The notes beneath the pieces were generated by a model that saw only the letters and a list, made by a program, of their open reading frames with translations, was not told where the DNA came from and did no database searches. From Acidovorax sp. 106 (GTDB lineage: Bacteria > Pseudomonadota > Gammaproteobacteria > Burkholderiales > Burkholderiaceae_C): 64,000 nt of DNA. A program made the position numbers and the translations under genes. Shown piece by piece: positions 8,574 to 17,576 of this stretch; the first letter of the stretch is position 1; each line of letters begins with the position of its first letter. The stretch spans positions 3,046,501 through 3,110,500 of the forward strand of contig NZ_RCCC01000001.1 of the NCBI RefSeq assembly GCF_003663825.1, written 5' to 3'.

Positions 8574-10054
8574 CATAGCGATTCCACAAATTTCACGAGC
8601 GCTTCGCGGTCAGCCTTCTTCATCTTGAGCACCTGGTCCTTGGCTGCCTCGGCCTCGCCACCGTGCCACAGCACGGCCTCCAGCACGCCCCGGGCGCGGC
8701 CGTCGTGCAGCAGGCGGGTGTGGCCGTTCACGTCCTTGATGAGACCGGTGCCCCACAGCGGCGGGGTCTTCCACTGGCGGCCATTGGCGCCAAAGTCGGG
8801 GCGGCCATCGGCCAGGCGCTCGCCCATGTCGTGCAGCAGCAAGTCGGTGTAGGGCCAGATGCGCTGGCCGCTCAGGGCCTTGCTCGTCAGGTGCGGGAAG
8901 GGGCCGCTTTGCGTGACGTAACTCGGCCGGTGGCAGGTGGCGCACTGGGCTTGCGCAAACAAGGCCTGGCCGCGCAGCACCTGGGCATCGTTGACGCTGC
9001 GGCGTGCAGGCGGTGCCAGCGTGGCCTGGTAGAAGATCACGTCGGCCAGCGTCTTGTCGTCAATCTCTACGCCGGGCTGCCCTTGCACCGCAGCGCTTTG
9101 GCCGCTGGGCGCAGCCAGGCAGTCTTTTTGCGCGGGGGTGCAGGCCTCGGTGGCAAAGTGGCGCGAGGTGATGCCCATGTCGCCCACAAAGGCGCCGCCC
9201 GTCTGGTGCGCAATGGTGGCCACGTTGGCCTTCCAGCCAAAGCGGCCCAGCATCATGCGGCCTGAGGGTGCGTCCCACACCTGGTTGGGTGTGCCCTTGA
9301 TGGGGCCTGCGGCAGCAGCCTGGTCGGCTGCGTTGGCCAGGATGTCTGTCTCGGCAATGGCTTCAAGCAAGCCCACGCCGATGATCTGCGGCGCAATGCG
9401 CGGGCTCAGCATCGCGTCGGGGTGCATGGGGCCGTAGCCCAGGTCGGCAAAGCCATACACGGGCTTTTGCAGCGCGTAGGGCGTGCCGTCCGCAAACTTG
9501 CCTTTGACGGTGTCGTAGCGCAGCGTCACGCGGCCCTCAGGCTTCACGCCTTGGATGGCGGCGTTGTTGAATTGGTCGCCGTAGGTGGGCTCGTGTTTGG
9601 GCCCGCCGTGGGCATCCGCACCGGGGATGGACAGGCGAATCAGCAGCGCCACCGTCGGGTCTTTGGTCTCGCCCAGGCGGTTGAATATTTCGGGTGGTGC
9701 ACCCCGGCCGTCCTGCACATGGCAGCCACCGCATGACCGCGCAATGAAGTGCGGGCCCAGCCCGTCGCGGGCTTTGGTGGAGGCAGGGGCCTCGACCCAA
9801 TTGCGGCGAAAGAACGAGTTGCCAATGACAAAGCGTGTGCGCTCCTCATCGCTCAAGTTGGCGGCGGGGAACGAGAACGCATTGCGCCCCGTGGCAAACA
9901 CCGTGGTGTCGCCGCCCGTTTTTTCACCCAAGGGGTCGGGCTGGGGCGCGGCCGTCAAAAGGCCCACGCTCAGGCAGGCGAGGGCGGCGATCCCGGTGCT
10001 GGCTGCGGCCAGGCGCACGGCGCGTTGGCGGCGAATGGCTTGCGGAATCTGCAT
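8573..10054 (-). CDS. Di-heme c-type oxidoreductase (DUF1111 family)
   Basis: This 493-residue exported cytochrome has a signal peptide at residues 1-36. Heme-c sites are CGGCH at residues 108-112 and CATCH near 371-375. The family, often named thiol oxidoreductase or di-heme oxidase, has similarity to di-heme peroxidases and is commonly encoded between two imelysin genes, as here. The ATG at 10054 begins three bases after the upstream imelysin stop (10057). A TTG at 10060 would overlap that stop by four bases. Its end overlaps a downstream ATG as ATGA. A redox step, such as changing the oxidation state of iron in the periplasm, is a reasonable but untested idea. Confidence 0.9.
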   Translation of the reverse strand: MQIPQAIRRQRAVRLAAASTGIAALACLSVGLLTAAPQPDPLGEKTGGDTTVFATGRNAFSFPAANLSDEERTRFVIGNSFFRRNWVEAPASTKARDGLGPHFIARSCGGCHVQDGRGAPPEIFNRLGETKDPTVALLIRLSIPGADAHGGPKHEPTYGDQFNNAAIQGVKPEGRVTLRYDTVKGKFADGTPYALQKPVYGFADLGYGPMHPDAMLSPRIAPQIIGVGLLEAIAETDILANAADQAAAAGPIKGTPNQVWDAPSGRMMLGRFGWKANVATIAHQTGGAFVGDMGITSRHFATEACTPAQKDCLAAPSGQSAAVQGQPGVEIDDKTLADVIFYQATLAPPARRSVNDAQVLRGQALFAQAQCATCHRPSYVTQSGPFPHLTSKALSGQRIWPYTDLLLHDMGERLADGRPDFGANGRQWKTPPLWGTGLIKDVNGHTRLLHDGRARGVLEAVLWHGGEAEAAKDQVLKMKKADREALVKFVESL

Positions 10055-10056
10055 GC

Positions 10057-11262
<1,206 letters not shown>

Positions 11263-11449
11263 GCGCATATTTCCTGAGGGTGGAGTGGCCGTGGCCTGGC
11301 ACAAGCCCAGGCAGGCGCGGACAAGGTGAATGCCCGCCAGTGGGGCTGTAGGGCCTTGGCGGGTGGGTGGTCGCCACAGGTTTGCAGCGCCTTTGCTTGA
11401 AAGGCAAACGGGGGCGTTGCGCCCTGTGGCTGAGCGAATTTTGATTATA

Positions 11450-11472
11450 CAAATGAAAGTGATTCGTATTTG
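11450..11472. promoter_or_regulatory. Putative Fur box between the imelysin operon and phoX
   Basis: The site is an imperfect palindrome bounded by CAAAT and ATTTG with a centre of GAAAGTGATTCGT. It resembles beta-proteobacterial Fur sites of the AATGAGAATNATTCGCATT type, differing at only a few positions. It is 188 bp before the imelysin start and lies in the AT-rich middle of a 433-bp divergent region (11263-11695), the expected promoter area. The pairing with an iron-regulated gene family strengthens the call. Confidence 0.65.
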
Positions 11473-11607
11473 TTTGTTGCAAAAGATGCATGGGGTTCAG
11501 GTAATTCAGGGGCGCAAGCGGGTGTTGGTCTTTCACCTCGATAAGGCACCGCCCGTTGTTTTGCATGCTTTCCTGGCCATGGAAGCATTGGCAAACCCTG
11601 CCCCCAA

Positions 11608-11636
11608 CTGTCACGAACCAGTCACTGCCGTGTCAC
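11608..11636 (+). promoter_or_regulatory. Three-unit Pho box upstream of phoX
   Basis: CTGTCAC, CAGTCAC and GTGTCAC start at 11608, 11619 and 11630. They are direct heptamer repeats with 4-bp spacers and an exact 11-bp period, as in PhoB-binding Pho boxes. The array ends 59 bp before the phoX ATG. Phosphate-starvation control of a secreted phosphatase is the natural reading. Confidence 0.85.
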
Positions 11637-11695
11637 AAAGGATTTCTACGCTCCAGAGGTTTTGTGAAACAAACCATTACCGCAAGGAAACCCCC

Positions 11696-13912
11696 ATGAC
11701 ACAACGCATGGACGCGCCCGCACAGGCCGTCGATTTCAACAACGAAGACTCCAACACCTCGGCCAACCCCACGTTTGAATCGGTGCTGGGCGCACGCCTG
11801 TCCCGTCGTGGTTTGCTGCGTGGTGGTGTGGGCTCGGTCGGCACCGCTTTGCTGACCGGCTTTGGCGTGACTGCCTGCGGTGGTGGCGACGATGACGGTG
11901 CCGCGGCATCGCCCAAACTGCTGGGCTTCAATGCCGTGTCCAAGAGCTTGGCCGATGTGGTGAGCATTCCAGCGGGTTACACCGCCAGCGTGCTGTTTGC
12001 ACTGGGCGACCCCATTGCGGCAGGCGTTGCCGCCTACAAGAACGATGGTACGGATGCCAACTTTGAGCAACGTGCTGGTGATCACCACGACGGCATGGAG
12101 TGGTTTGGCCTGGACGCCAGCGGCAAGCGCAGCGACAGCGCCACCGAGCGCGGCCTGCTGGCCCTGAACCACGAAGCCACCACCGACGAAGTTCTGTCTT
12201 CCTTCTTCCTGCACGCCAACGGCGGCACCTCCAAGCTGCCACGCCCCGCTGAAGAAGTGGACAAGGAAACCGCAGTGCACGGCATCGCCGTCATCGAAGT
12301 GGCCAAGACCGCAGGCAAGTGGGCCTATGCGCAAAACTCTGCGTTCAACTTCCGCCTCACGCCCCACAGCCCCATTGAGTTGTCGGGCCCCGCACGCGGC
12401 AGCGCGCAGCTGATCACCAAGTACTCCCCCACAGGCATCATGACCCGCGGCACGCTGAACAACTGCGGCACGGGTAAGACGCCTTGGGGCACGTTCCTCA
12501 CGGGCGAAGAAAACTGGGCCAACTACTTCACCCGCGCGGCTGCAGACGATGCCGCACGCGGCAACGACAAGAGCGTGACATCGCTCAAGCGCTATGGCCG
12601 TGCCCAGGGCGCTGCATCGCGCCACGGCTGGGAAACCGGCGGCACCGACGACAAGTATGTGCGCTGGAACAACAGCAAGACCGGTGCTTCCACCAACGGC
12701 AGCGACGACTATCGCAACGAGATGAACGGCATGGGCTACATCGTTGAGATCAACCCCTACAACAAGTCCGTGAGCGCCAAAAAGCGCACCGCCCTGGGCC
12801 GCTTTGCGCACGAGAGCGCGGCCTTCGGCAAGGTGGTGGTGGGCCAGCCCGTGTCGGTGTACATGGGCGACGACTCGCGTGGTGAGTACATCTACAAGTT
12901 CGTATCCACCGCGCTGTGGACCGCTGCGGATGCCAACCCCACCGACCCCATGGCCGTGGGCGACAAGTTCCTGGACAGCGGCAAGCTGTACGTGGCCAAG
13001 TTCAATGCCGATGGCACGGGCACCTGGGTAGAGCTGGCGATGTCGAACACCGCTATCGCCGCCTACGCAACCTACAAGTTTGCTGACGCGGCAGACATCG
13101 CCATCAACACCCGCCTGGCCGCCGACGCCGTGGGCGCCACCAAGATGGACCGCCCCGAGTGGAACGCTGTGAACCCCGCCAACGGCGAGATCTATTTCAC
13201 GCTGACCAACAACAGCAACCGCAGCGTCAACCCCTCCAGCAGCCAATACCTGCCTGATGCGGCCAACCCACGCGCCTACACAGACATGAAGGGCACCACG
13301 GCCCAGACTGGCAACCCCAACGGCCACCTGGTGCGCATGAAGGAAGGCGCCTCCGTGACCGCCTTTGCATGGGACGTCTACCTGTTTGGCGCCGAGTCCA
13401 CTGCCGACGCCACTCTTGTGAACCTGTCTGCCCTGACGGCCGACCAAGACTTCTCCAGCCCCGATGGCCTGGCCTTCAGCAAGTCCAGCGGCATCTGCTG
13501 GATCCAGACCGATGACGGCGCTTACACCGACGTGAGCAACTGCATGATGATGGCCGCCGTACCCGGCTCGGTGGGCGATGGCAGCAAGAAGACCCTGAGC
13601 TACACCAAGGCCGATGGCTCCAAGCTGGACATCGTGACCCCCGTGGGCAAGGCTGCCACGGTCGATACGCTCAAGCGCTTCCTGGTCGGACCCAAGGGCT
13701 GTGAAATCACCGGCTTGACGGAAACGCCTGATGGCAAGACCATCTTTGTGAACATCCAGCACCCCGGCGAAGCCACCAAAATGGCCGACGTGGCAGATGC
13801 CACCAAGTACCAAAGCCAGTGGCCTGCCAACGCAGGCTATGGCGCGGGCAAGCGCCCCCGCTCGGCCACCATCGTCATCACCAAGAACGACGGCGGCATG
13901 ATCGGTACCTGA
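11696..13912 (+). CDS. phoX: PhoX-family alkaline phosphatase (DUF839), Tat-exported
   Basis: This 738-residue protein has a Tat signal, SRRGLLRGG at residues 36-44, followed by a hydrophobic segment ending in ACGGGDD. The body is a PhoX / DUF839 propeller with AGDHHDGMEWFGLD, LALNHE, GTFLTGEENW and MDRPEWNAVNP, all typical. Known PhoX enzymes release phosphate from organic esters in the periplasm or outside the cell and use iron and calcium cofactors. AAGGAAA five bases before the ATG is a good ribosome site. It is transcribed away from the imelysin operon and is preceded by a Pho box. The C-x-G-G-G after the signal might also allow lipidation, which is uncertain. Confidence 0.92.
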   Translation: MTQRMDAPAQAVDFNNEDSNTSANPTFESVLGARLSRRGLLRGGVGSVGTALLTGFGVTACGGGDDDGAAASPKLLGFNAVSKSLADVVSIPAGYTASVLFALGDPIAAGVAAYKNDGTDANFEQRAGDHHDGMEWFGLDASGKRSDSATERGLLALNHEATTDEVLSSFFLHANGGTSKLPRPAEEVDKETAVHGIAVIEVAKTAGKWAYAQNSAFNFRLTPHSPIELSGPARGSAQLITKYSPTGIMTRGTLNNCGTGKTPWGTFLTGEENWANYFTRAAADDAARGNDKSVTSLKRYGRAQGAASRHGWETGGTDDKYVRWNNSKTGASTNGSDDYRNEMNGMGYIVEINPYNKSVSAKKRTALGRFAHESAAFGKVVVGQPVSVYMGDDSRGEYIYKFVSTALWTAADANPTDPMAVGDKFLDSGKLYVAKFNADGTGTWVELAMSNTAIAAYATYKFADAADIAINTRLAADAVGATKMDRPEWNAVNPANGEIYFTLTNNSNRSVNPSSSQYLPDAANPRAYTDMKGTTAQTGNPNGHLVRMKEGASVTAFAWDVYLFGAESTADATLVNLSALTADQDFSSPDGLAFSKSSGICWIQTDDGAYTDVSNCMMMAAVPGSVGDGSKKTLSYTKADGSKLDIVTPVGKAATVDTLKRFLVGPKGCEITGLTETPDGKTIFVNIQHPGEATKMADVADATKYQSQWPANAGYGAGKRPRSATIVITKNDGGMIGT

Positions 13913-13956
13913 TCGGGACGCGATCGCTGAGGTCGATCACCGTATCGACCCATCTG

Positions 13957-14011
13957 GCCCGCAGGCCAGGGTGTTGCCTTCACTGGGCAATCCTCTGGCC
14001 TGCGGGCTTTT
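13957..14011 (+). terminator. Intrinsic terminator after phoX
   Basis: GCCCGCAGGCCA at 13957-13968 pairs perfectly with TGGCCTGCGGGC at 13996-14007, with an inner TTGCC / GGCAA stem, and TTTTTGCTTTT follows. A smaller hairpin (GGTCGAT / ATCGACC, 13931-13950) precedes it. Confidence 0.9.
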
Positions 14012-14060
14012 TGCTTTTGGGACTGAGATGCTGGATTCAGCAGGACTGAACTTGAAAAAT

Positions 14061-14120
14061 CCGTTCAGGCTGAGCTTGTCGAAGCCCTGCGCGGCGCTTC
14101 GACAGGCTCCGCGTGAACGG
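14061..14120. repeat. REP-type palindrome, copy 2
   Basis: CCGTTCAGGCTGAGCTTGTC pairs with GACAGGCTCCGCGTGAACGG, a slightly degenerate member of the family at 5854. It lies downstream of the phoX terminator, between two convergent genes. Confidence 0.88.
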
Positions 14121-14210
14121 TTTGAGTAGGGTCATGCTGGATCAGCAGGGAGCGCGGGGGGCCTACGTTGCAGAGCAGTGAAACCCTCAGTAGCTCGCTC
14201 AGGAATCCGC

Positions 14211-15017
14211 TCAGTAGGGACTGTTTTCGCCGTACGCAGGCGCAGCGCGCCCCGGTTTGGCCGCACCAGCGGGCGCAGAGTAGGGCATTTGCCCGCTGCC
14301 ATCCTTGGTGCCTTTGCGCCCGGCAATCTGCCACGCCGTGCGCTGGCCAATCAGGCTGGCCAGAAACTCCATCTCTTCATCGGTGTGGTTGATGGCGCCT
14401 GCAGGCGTGAGCAGCCGGCCATTGCGCGGCGCGGTCTCGGCCCAGAACGACTGGTGGTACACCGACTGGCTGAGCAGGCTTTCGCTGCCAGCGGCCAGGT
14501 CCACCGTGCCATAGCAATTGCAGAAATAGCCCCGCAGGGCCTGCTCGGGGAACACCTCGGCATACACCCCCGTGCCCCGGATGCCTGCGGTGAGGGTGGG
14601 CAGGGCCACTTGCCGGTCTGTGCCCTTGCCCCACACGCTGGCCGCTGCGCCGGTCAGCAAACGCAGCACCTTGACGGTGGTGGACTCATCGCCCTTGCCG
14701 TCGCCCTCGAGCGCGACACGCGTGTTTTGCCGCAGCATGAAGGCGCTGCTGCCCACGGCAAACACGGCGGTGGAGCCCGGGCCCGTCTCAATGCGGTCGC
14801 CCGTGGCAATGCTGTCGTGTGCCGTCAGCGCCCGGCCATTGCGCAGCACGTCCCCGCGCAGCTCAACGATGTTGCTGCGGGACTGCGCCTGCGCTGCCAT
14901 CCAGCCACCCGTGGTGGCCCATGCAGCGGCAGCTTGCAGCAGGCTGCGACGCCGGTGCCAGCGCAGCTCGTCTTCAGTTCGGCCCAGCAGTTGGGGCGTC
15001 GGAGGGTGGTGTGTCAT
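14211..15017 (-). CDS. FecR-domain periplasmic protein
   Basis: This is a 268-residue exported protein. A basic N-terminus (RWHRRRSLLQ) and short hydrophobic stretch ending AAQAQS act as signal. A FecR beta domain follows (VELRGDVLRNGRAL, GDRIETGPGSTAVFAVG, LRQNTRVAL, TLTAGIRGTGVYAE). It lacks the N-terminal anti-sigma part, and no sigma factor is adjacent, so it is not a classical FecI/FecR switch. The ATG at 15017 has GAGG six bases upstream and overlaps the preceding membrane-protein gene by 44 bp, so the two are probably co-translated. The conserved CNCYGT stretch could bind a metal or form a disulfide. Its partner is unknown. Confidence 0.8.
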   Translation of the reverse strand: MTHHPPTPQLLGRTEDELRWHRRRSLLQAAAAWATTGGWMAAQAQSRSNIVELRGDVLRNGRALTAHDSIATGDRIETGPGSTAVFAVGSSAFMLRQNTRVALEGDGKGDESTTVKVLRLLTGAAASVWGKGTDRQVALPTLTAGIRGTGVYAEVFPEQALRGYFCNCYGTVDLAAGSESLLSQSVYHQSFWAETAPRNGRLLTPAGAINHTDEEMEFLASLIGQRTAWQIAGRKGTKDGSGQMPYSAPAGAAKPGRAAPAYGENSPY

Positions 15018-15816
15018 GGGGTGCCTCGTGCAGCAGGCTCTCGGGCGGCTCAAAGCAGTCCCTGAAGATAAACACCACACAGGTCAGGATCATGGTGGCC
15101 ATCATCATGCCAGCCGATATGAGCAGCATGCTGCCAATGCTTTCATCACCTAGTCCCAGGCCTAGCAGAAGTGAGATGATGCTGATCAACAGCGCGCCCA
15201 GCACCCCAATGCCCAGCCAGGTGAATAGGAACACCAGACAGGCCCCGGCGTTGCGCACGCAGGCCATCATGCTGAAGAACAAGGCTTTGATGGGCGGAAT
15301 GCCATGCCAGTGCACCAAGCCTGGCGCATGCCAGAACAGCAGTGACAAGGGCAGGGACAGCAGGGTGGCCAGCCACATGGCTTTCTGAAAGCTGGGGTCC
15401 GACGCCATTTGCGCAGTGACCGGCATGCCGTCCATGTAGACCTGCACAAAGCGCCCGCCGTCGACCAGTGCCGACAGACCCATGATGCCCAGAAAGCCCA
15501 GCGCGTACAGCACGCCCAGCAGCAGCATGTGGCGCAGGTGCTGGCGGCCTTTGCGGAAGGTGACCAGCAGCAGCGCAGGCGTGGGCCGGTGGCCCTGGAT
15601 GGATTCGCCCGTGGCCACCATCATGGCCAGCGTGACGGACGGCAGCAGCACCAGCGAGGCAATGCTGCCCAGCACGGGCACGCTGGTCAGCAGCTTCATT
15701 GCAACATACGATATGAAAAACAGCGCTGCCAGCGCCATGGGCTGGCGCCGGAACGCTTGCACGCCCAGTTTGACCCAGGTGAAGCCAGTCTTGGCGGGAA
15801 CGATGTGGAGTTTCAT
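14974..15816 (-). CDS. BPSS1780-family integral membrane protein
   Basis: This 280-residue protein starts MKLHIVPAKTGFTWVKLGVQ, the characteristic opening of the BPSS1780 family of beta-proteobacteria. About six membrane helices follow (for example around residues 28-50, 100-120, 145-165 and 195-260). The C-terminus is hydrophilic and Pro-rich and is encoded by DNA that overlaps the FecR-domain gene. No catalytic motif is evident and the family has no assigned function that I know. The upstream 260 bp (15817-16076) show no gene. Confidence 0.78.
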   Translation of the reverse strand: MKLHIVPAKTGFTWVKLGVQAFRRQPMALAALFFISYVAMKLLTSVPVLGSIASLVLLPSVTLAMMVATGESIQGHRPTPALLLVTFRKGRQHLRHMLLLGVLYALGFLGIMGLSALVDGGRFVQVYMDGMPVTAQMASDPSFQKAMWLATLLSLPLSLLFWHAPGLVHWHGIPPIKALFFSMMACVRNAGACLVFLFTWLGIGVLGALLISIISLLLGLGLGDESIGSMLLISAGMMMATMILTCVVFIFRDCFEPPESLLHEAPHDTPPSDAPTAGPN

Positions 15817-16076
15817 GAGGTGGGTGGTGGTGTGGTCCGTGGCGGGCGGTGTGTGTGCCTGCTAGCCCATCGCGCGCCAGGGGGGAATTTACCCCAGCGC
15901 GCTGCAGCCGGTCTGGGCAAAGGGCTATCGCATGGGGTTGTGCTGGCGTGTGGCCAGAGCTTGGGTGGCACGGGTGGCCCTGCCAACCCACCGCGTGCGC
16001 CGGTGCAGATGGCCCCTGGCAGTGCTCTGTCGCTCTGGCGTTGCAGGGGCGGGCCGCAAGATGGAACTACGGGACG

Positions 16077-17027
16077 TCAGGCTTGCACTGGGTGCGCAAT
16101 GCGGTCCTGCAGCACGCGCTCGAAGTGGGTCGGGTCGTGCGGCTTGAGCATGGACGCCTCGCGCGGCAGGTAAAAGTCCCACAGGCGCGAGATCCAAAAG
16201 CGCAGCGCCCCGGCGCGCAGCATGGCGGGCAGCAGTTCGCGCTCTGCCGCTGTCAGGGGGCGCACGGCCTGGTAGGCGGTGAGCATGGCCGTGGCGCGCT
16301 CGGTGTGGTGTGTGCCGGTGGGCAGGTCAATGCACCAGTCGTTCAGGCACACCGCCAAGTCAAACAGCCAAGTGTCCACGCCCGCAAAGTAAAAGTCGAA
16401 GAAGCCCGTCAGGGTGTCTTCGGCAAACATCACGTTGTCGCGGAACAGGTCGGCATGCACCGGGCCACGGGGCAGGGCGGCGTAGGTGGACGACGCGGCC
16501 ACGTGGTTCTGGTAGGCCAGCTCCGATTGCAGCAGCGCGGCCTGGGCGGCGTCCAGGTGCGGCAGCACCACGGGCACGGTCTCGTTCCACCAGGGCAGGC
16601 CGCGCAGGTTGGGCTGGTGGCGGTCAAAGTCGCGCCCCACCAGGTGCATGCGCGCCAGCATGGCACCCACGGCGGCGCAGTGCACGGGCTCGGGGGCCAG
16701 CTGGCTTTTGCCGCGCAGCTTGCTCACCACCGCCGCAGGCTTGCCCGCCACGGTGTGCAGGATTTCGCCGTACTTGTCGCCACGCGGCTCGGGCACGGGG
16801 ATGCCGCCGTGCGCCAGGTGCTTCATCAGGTGCAGGTAAAACGGCAGTTGCTCGGCCGTCAGGCGCTCGAACAGCGTCAGGACGAACTCGCCCTGCGAGC
16901 TGGTCAGGAAGTAGTTGGTGTTTTCAATGCCGCCCTCAATGCCGCGCAGTTCCACCAGCTCGCCAATTTGCAGTCGGCGCAGCACTTCGCGTGCATCTTT
17001 TTTGGAGACTTCGGTAAAAACAGCCAT
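16077..17027 (-). CDS. thrB: Homoserine kinase (ThrB, aminoglycoside-phosphotransferase fold)
   Basis: This 316-residue kinase phosphorylates homoserine with ATP on the threonine pathway. It belongs to the APH-like homoserine kinase type found in many proteobacteria and not to the GHMP type of Escherichia coli. It starts [19 protein letters not shown]. The loop [13 protein letters not shown], the Brenner-type segment [14 protein letters not shown] (catalytic Asp) and the metal-binding [10 protein letters not shown] are all present. Length is normal. A DUF2782 gene follows upstream on the same strand and polA lies beyond it in the opposite orientation, a neighbourhood common in Burkholderiales. 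Confidence 0.95.
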   Translation of the reverse strand: MAVFTEVSKKDAREVLRRLQIGELVELRGIEGGIENTNYFLTSSQGEFVLTLFERLTAEQLPFYLHLMKHLAHGGIPVPEPRGDKYGEILHTVAGKPAAVVSKLRGKSQLAPEPVHCAAVGAMLARMHLVGRDFDRHQPNLRGLPWWNETVPVVLPHLDAAQAALLQSELAYQNHVAASSTYAALPRGPVHADLFRDNVMFAEDTLTGFFDFYFAGVDTWLFDLAVCLNDWCIDLPTGTHHTERATAMLTAYQAVRPLTAAERELLPAMLRAGALRFWISRLWDFYLPREASMLKPHDPTHFERVLQDRIAHPVQA

Positions 17028-17162
17028 CGTTCAGCTCAGCAGGGGAGAAAGTAAGGGGGGCGGAATCACGGGCCCAGCCCGTGCCGGGGCCATGGCCCCC
17101 ATGCGGGTGCGGGGGCAGGGCGTGCAGTGCGGCGGGCCCTCAAGGCAGGCCCGCGCAGGGGT

Positions 17163-17522
17163 TCAGAACTTCATCACGTTCCACACACGCGGGGCGGTGT
17201 TGGTCTCCGCACCGCTGTTGCTGCCAGCGCGGCTGCGGGCACCGTCAGGCGATTTCACTTCATAGGCGGGCATGTCGCTGCCCTTGGGCTGCACGTTGAT
17301 GCTTTGCGTCTGGCCACCCACGCGCACCTCATCGACGCGGCTGCCGCCATCTTCCACGCGAATGCGCTCGGTGCGCTGGTTGGTGCGGCCTTCCATTTGC
17401 TCTGGATTTGATAGCTGCTCGCGCTTTTCCGTTGTGCCCTGAGGGGCATTTTGGTTCGTATTTTGGGCCAGCAGGGGGCTGGACGCCAGGCCCAGCAAAA
17501 GAAAGAGGTGGAATGCGCGCAT
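17163..17522 (-). CDS. DUF2782 small secreted protein
   Basis: This 119-residue protein has a signal peptide (MRAFHLFLLLGLASSPLLAQ) and a short beta-strand-rich domain (TERIRVEDGGSRVDEVRVGGQ, then YEVKSPDGAR). This is the DUF2782 family usually encoded between thrB and polA in beta-proteobacteria; the function is unknown. The spacer between signal and domain (about NAPQGTTEKREQLSN) falls within an interspersed repeat at 17405-17454, so its length probably varies between relatives. The start is 54 bp from the divergent polA ATG. Confidence 0.78.
   Translation of the reverse strand: MRAFHLFLLLGLASSPLLAQNTNQNAPQGTTEKREQLSNPEQMEGRTNQRTERIRVEDGGSRVDEVRVGGQTQSINVQPKGSDMPAYEVKSPDGARSRAGSNSGAETNTAPRVWNVMKF
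17405..17454 (+). repeat. Interspersed AGCTGC repeat, copy 2 (inside the DUF2782 gene)
   Basis: GATAGCTGCTCGCGCTTTTC, a spacer, then GAGGGGCATTTTGG match the order of elements in copies 1 and 6. It lies within the coding frame of the minus-strand DUF2782 gene and adds low-complexity sequence after the signal peptide. It is more degenerate than other copies. Confidence 0.6.
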
Positions 17523-17576
17523 GGGGCCGATTGTAGAGCGCCGTCCAGAGGCCGCTTGCCCGTGCACAATCCGTGC

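Noticed and set aside
8409..8576. N-terminal 56-residue extension of the imelysin as part of the annotated protein
   Set aside because: It is encoded by the tandem repeat and would bury an obvious signal peptide. I annotated the start at 8408 and discuss the alternative as a finding.
14211..15017. FecR-type anti-sigma regulator of a TonB receptor
   Set aside because: No sigma-factor gene, no TonB receptor and no N-terminal anti-sigma region are present.
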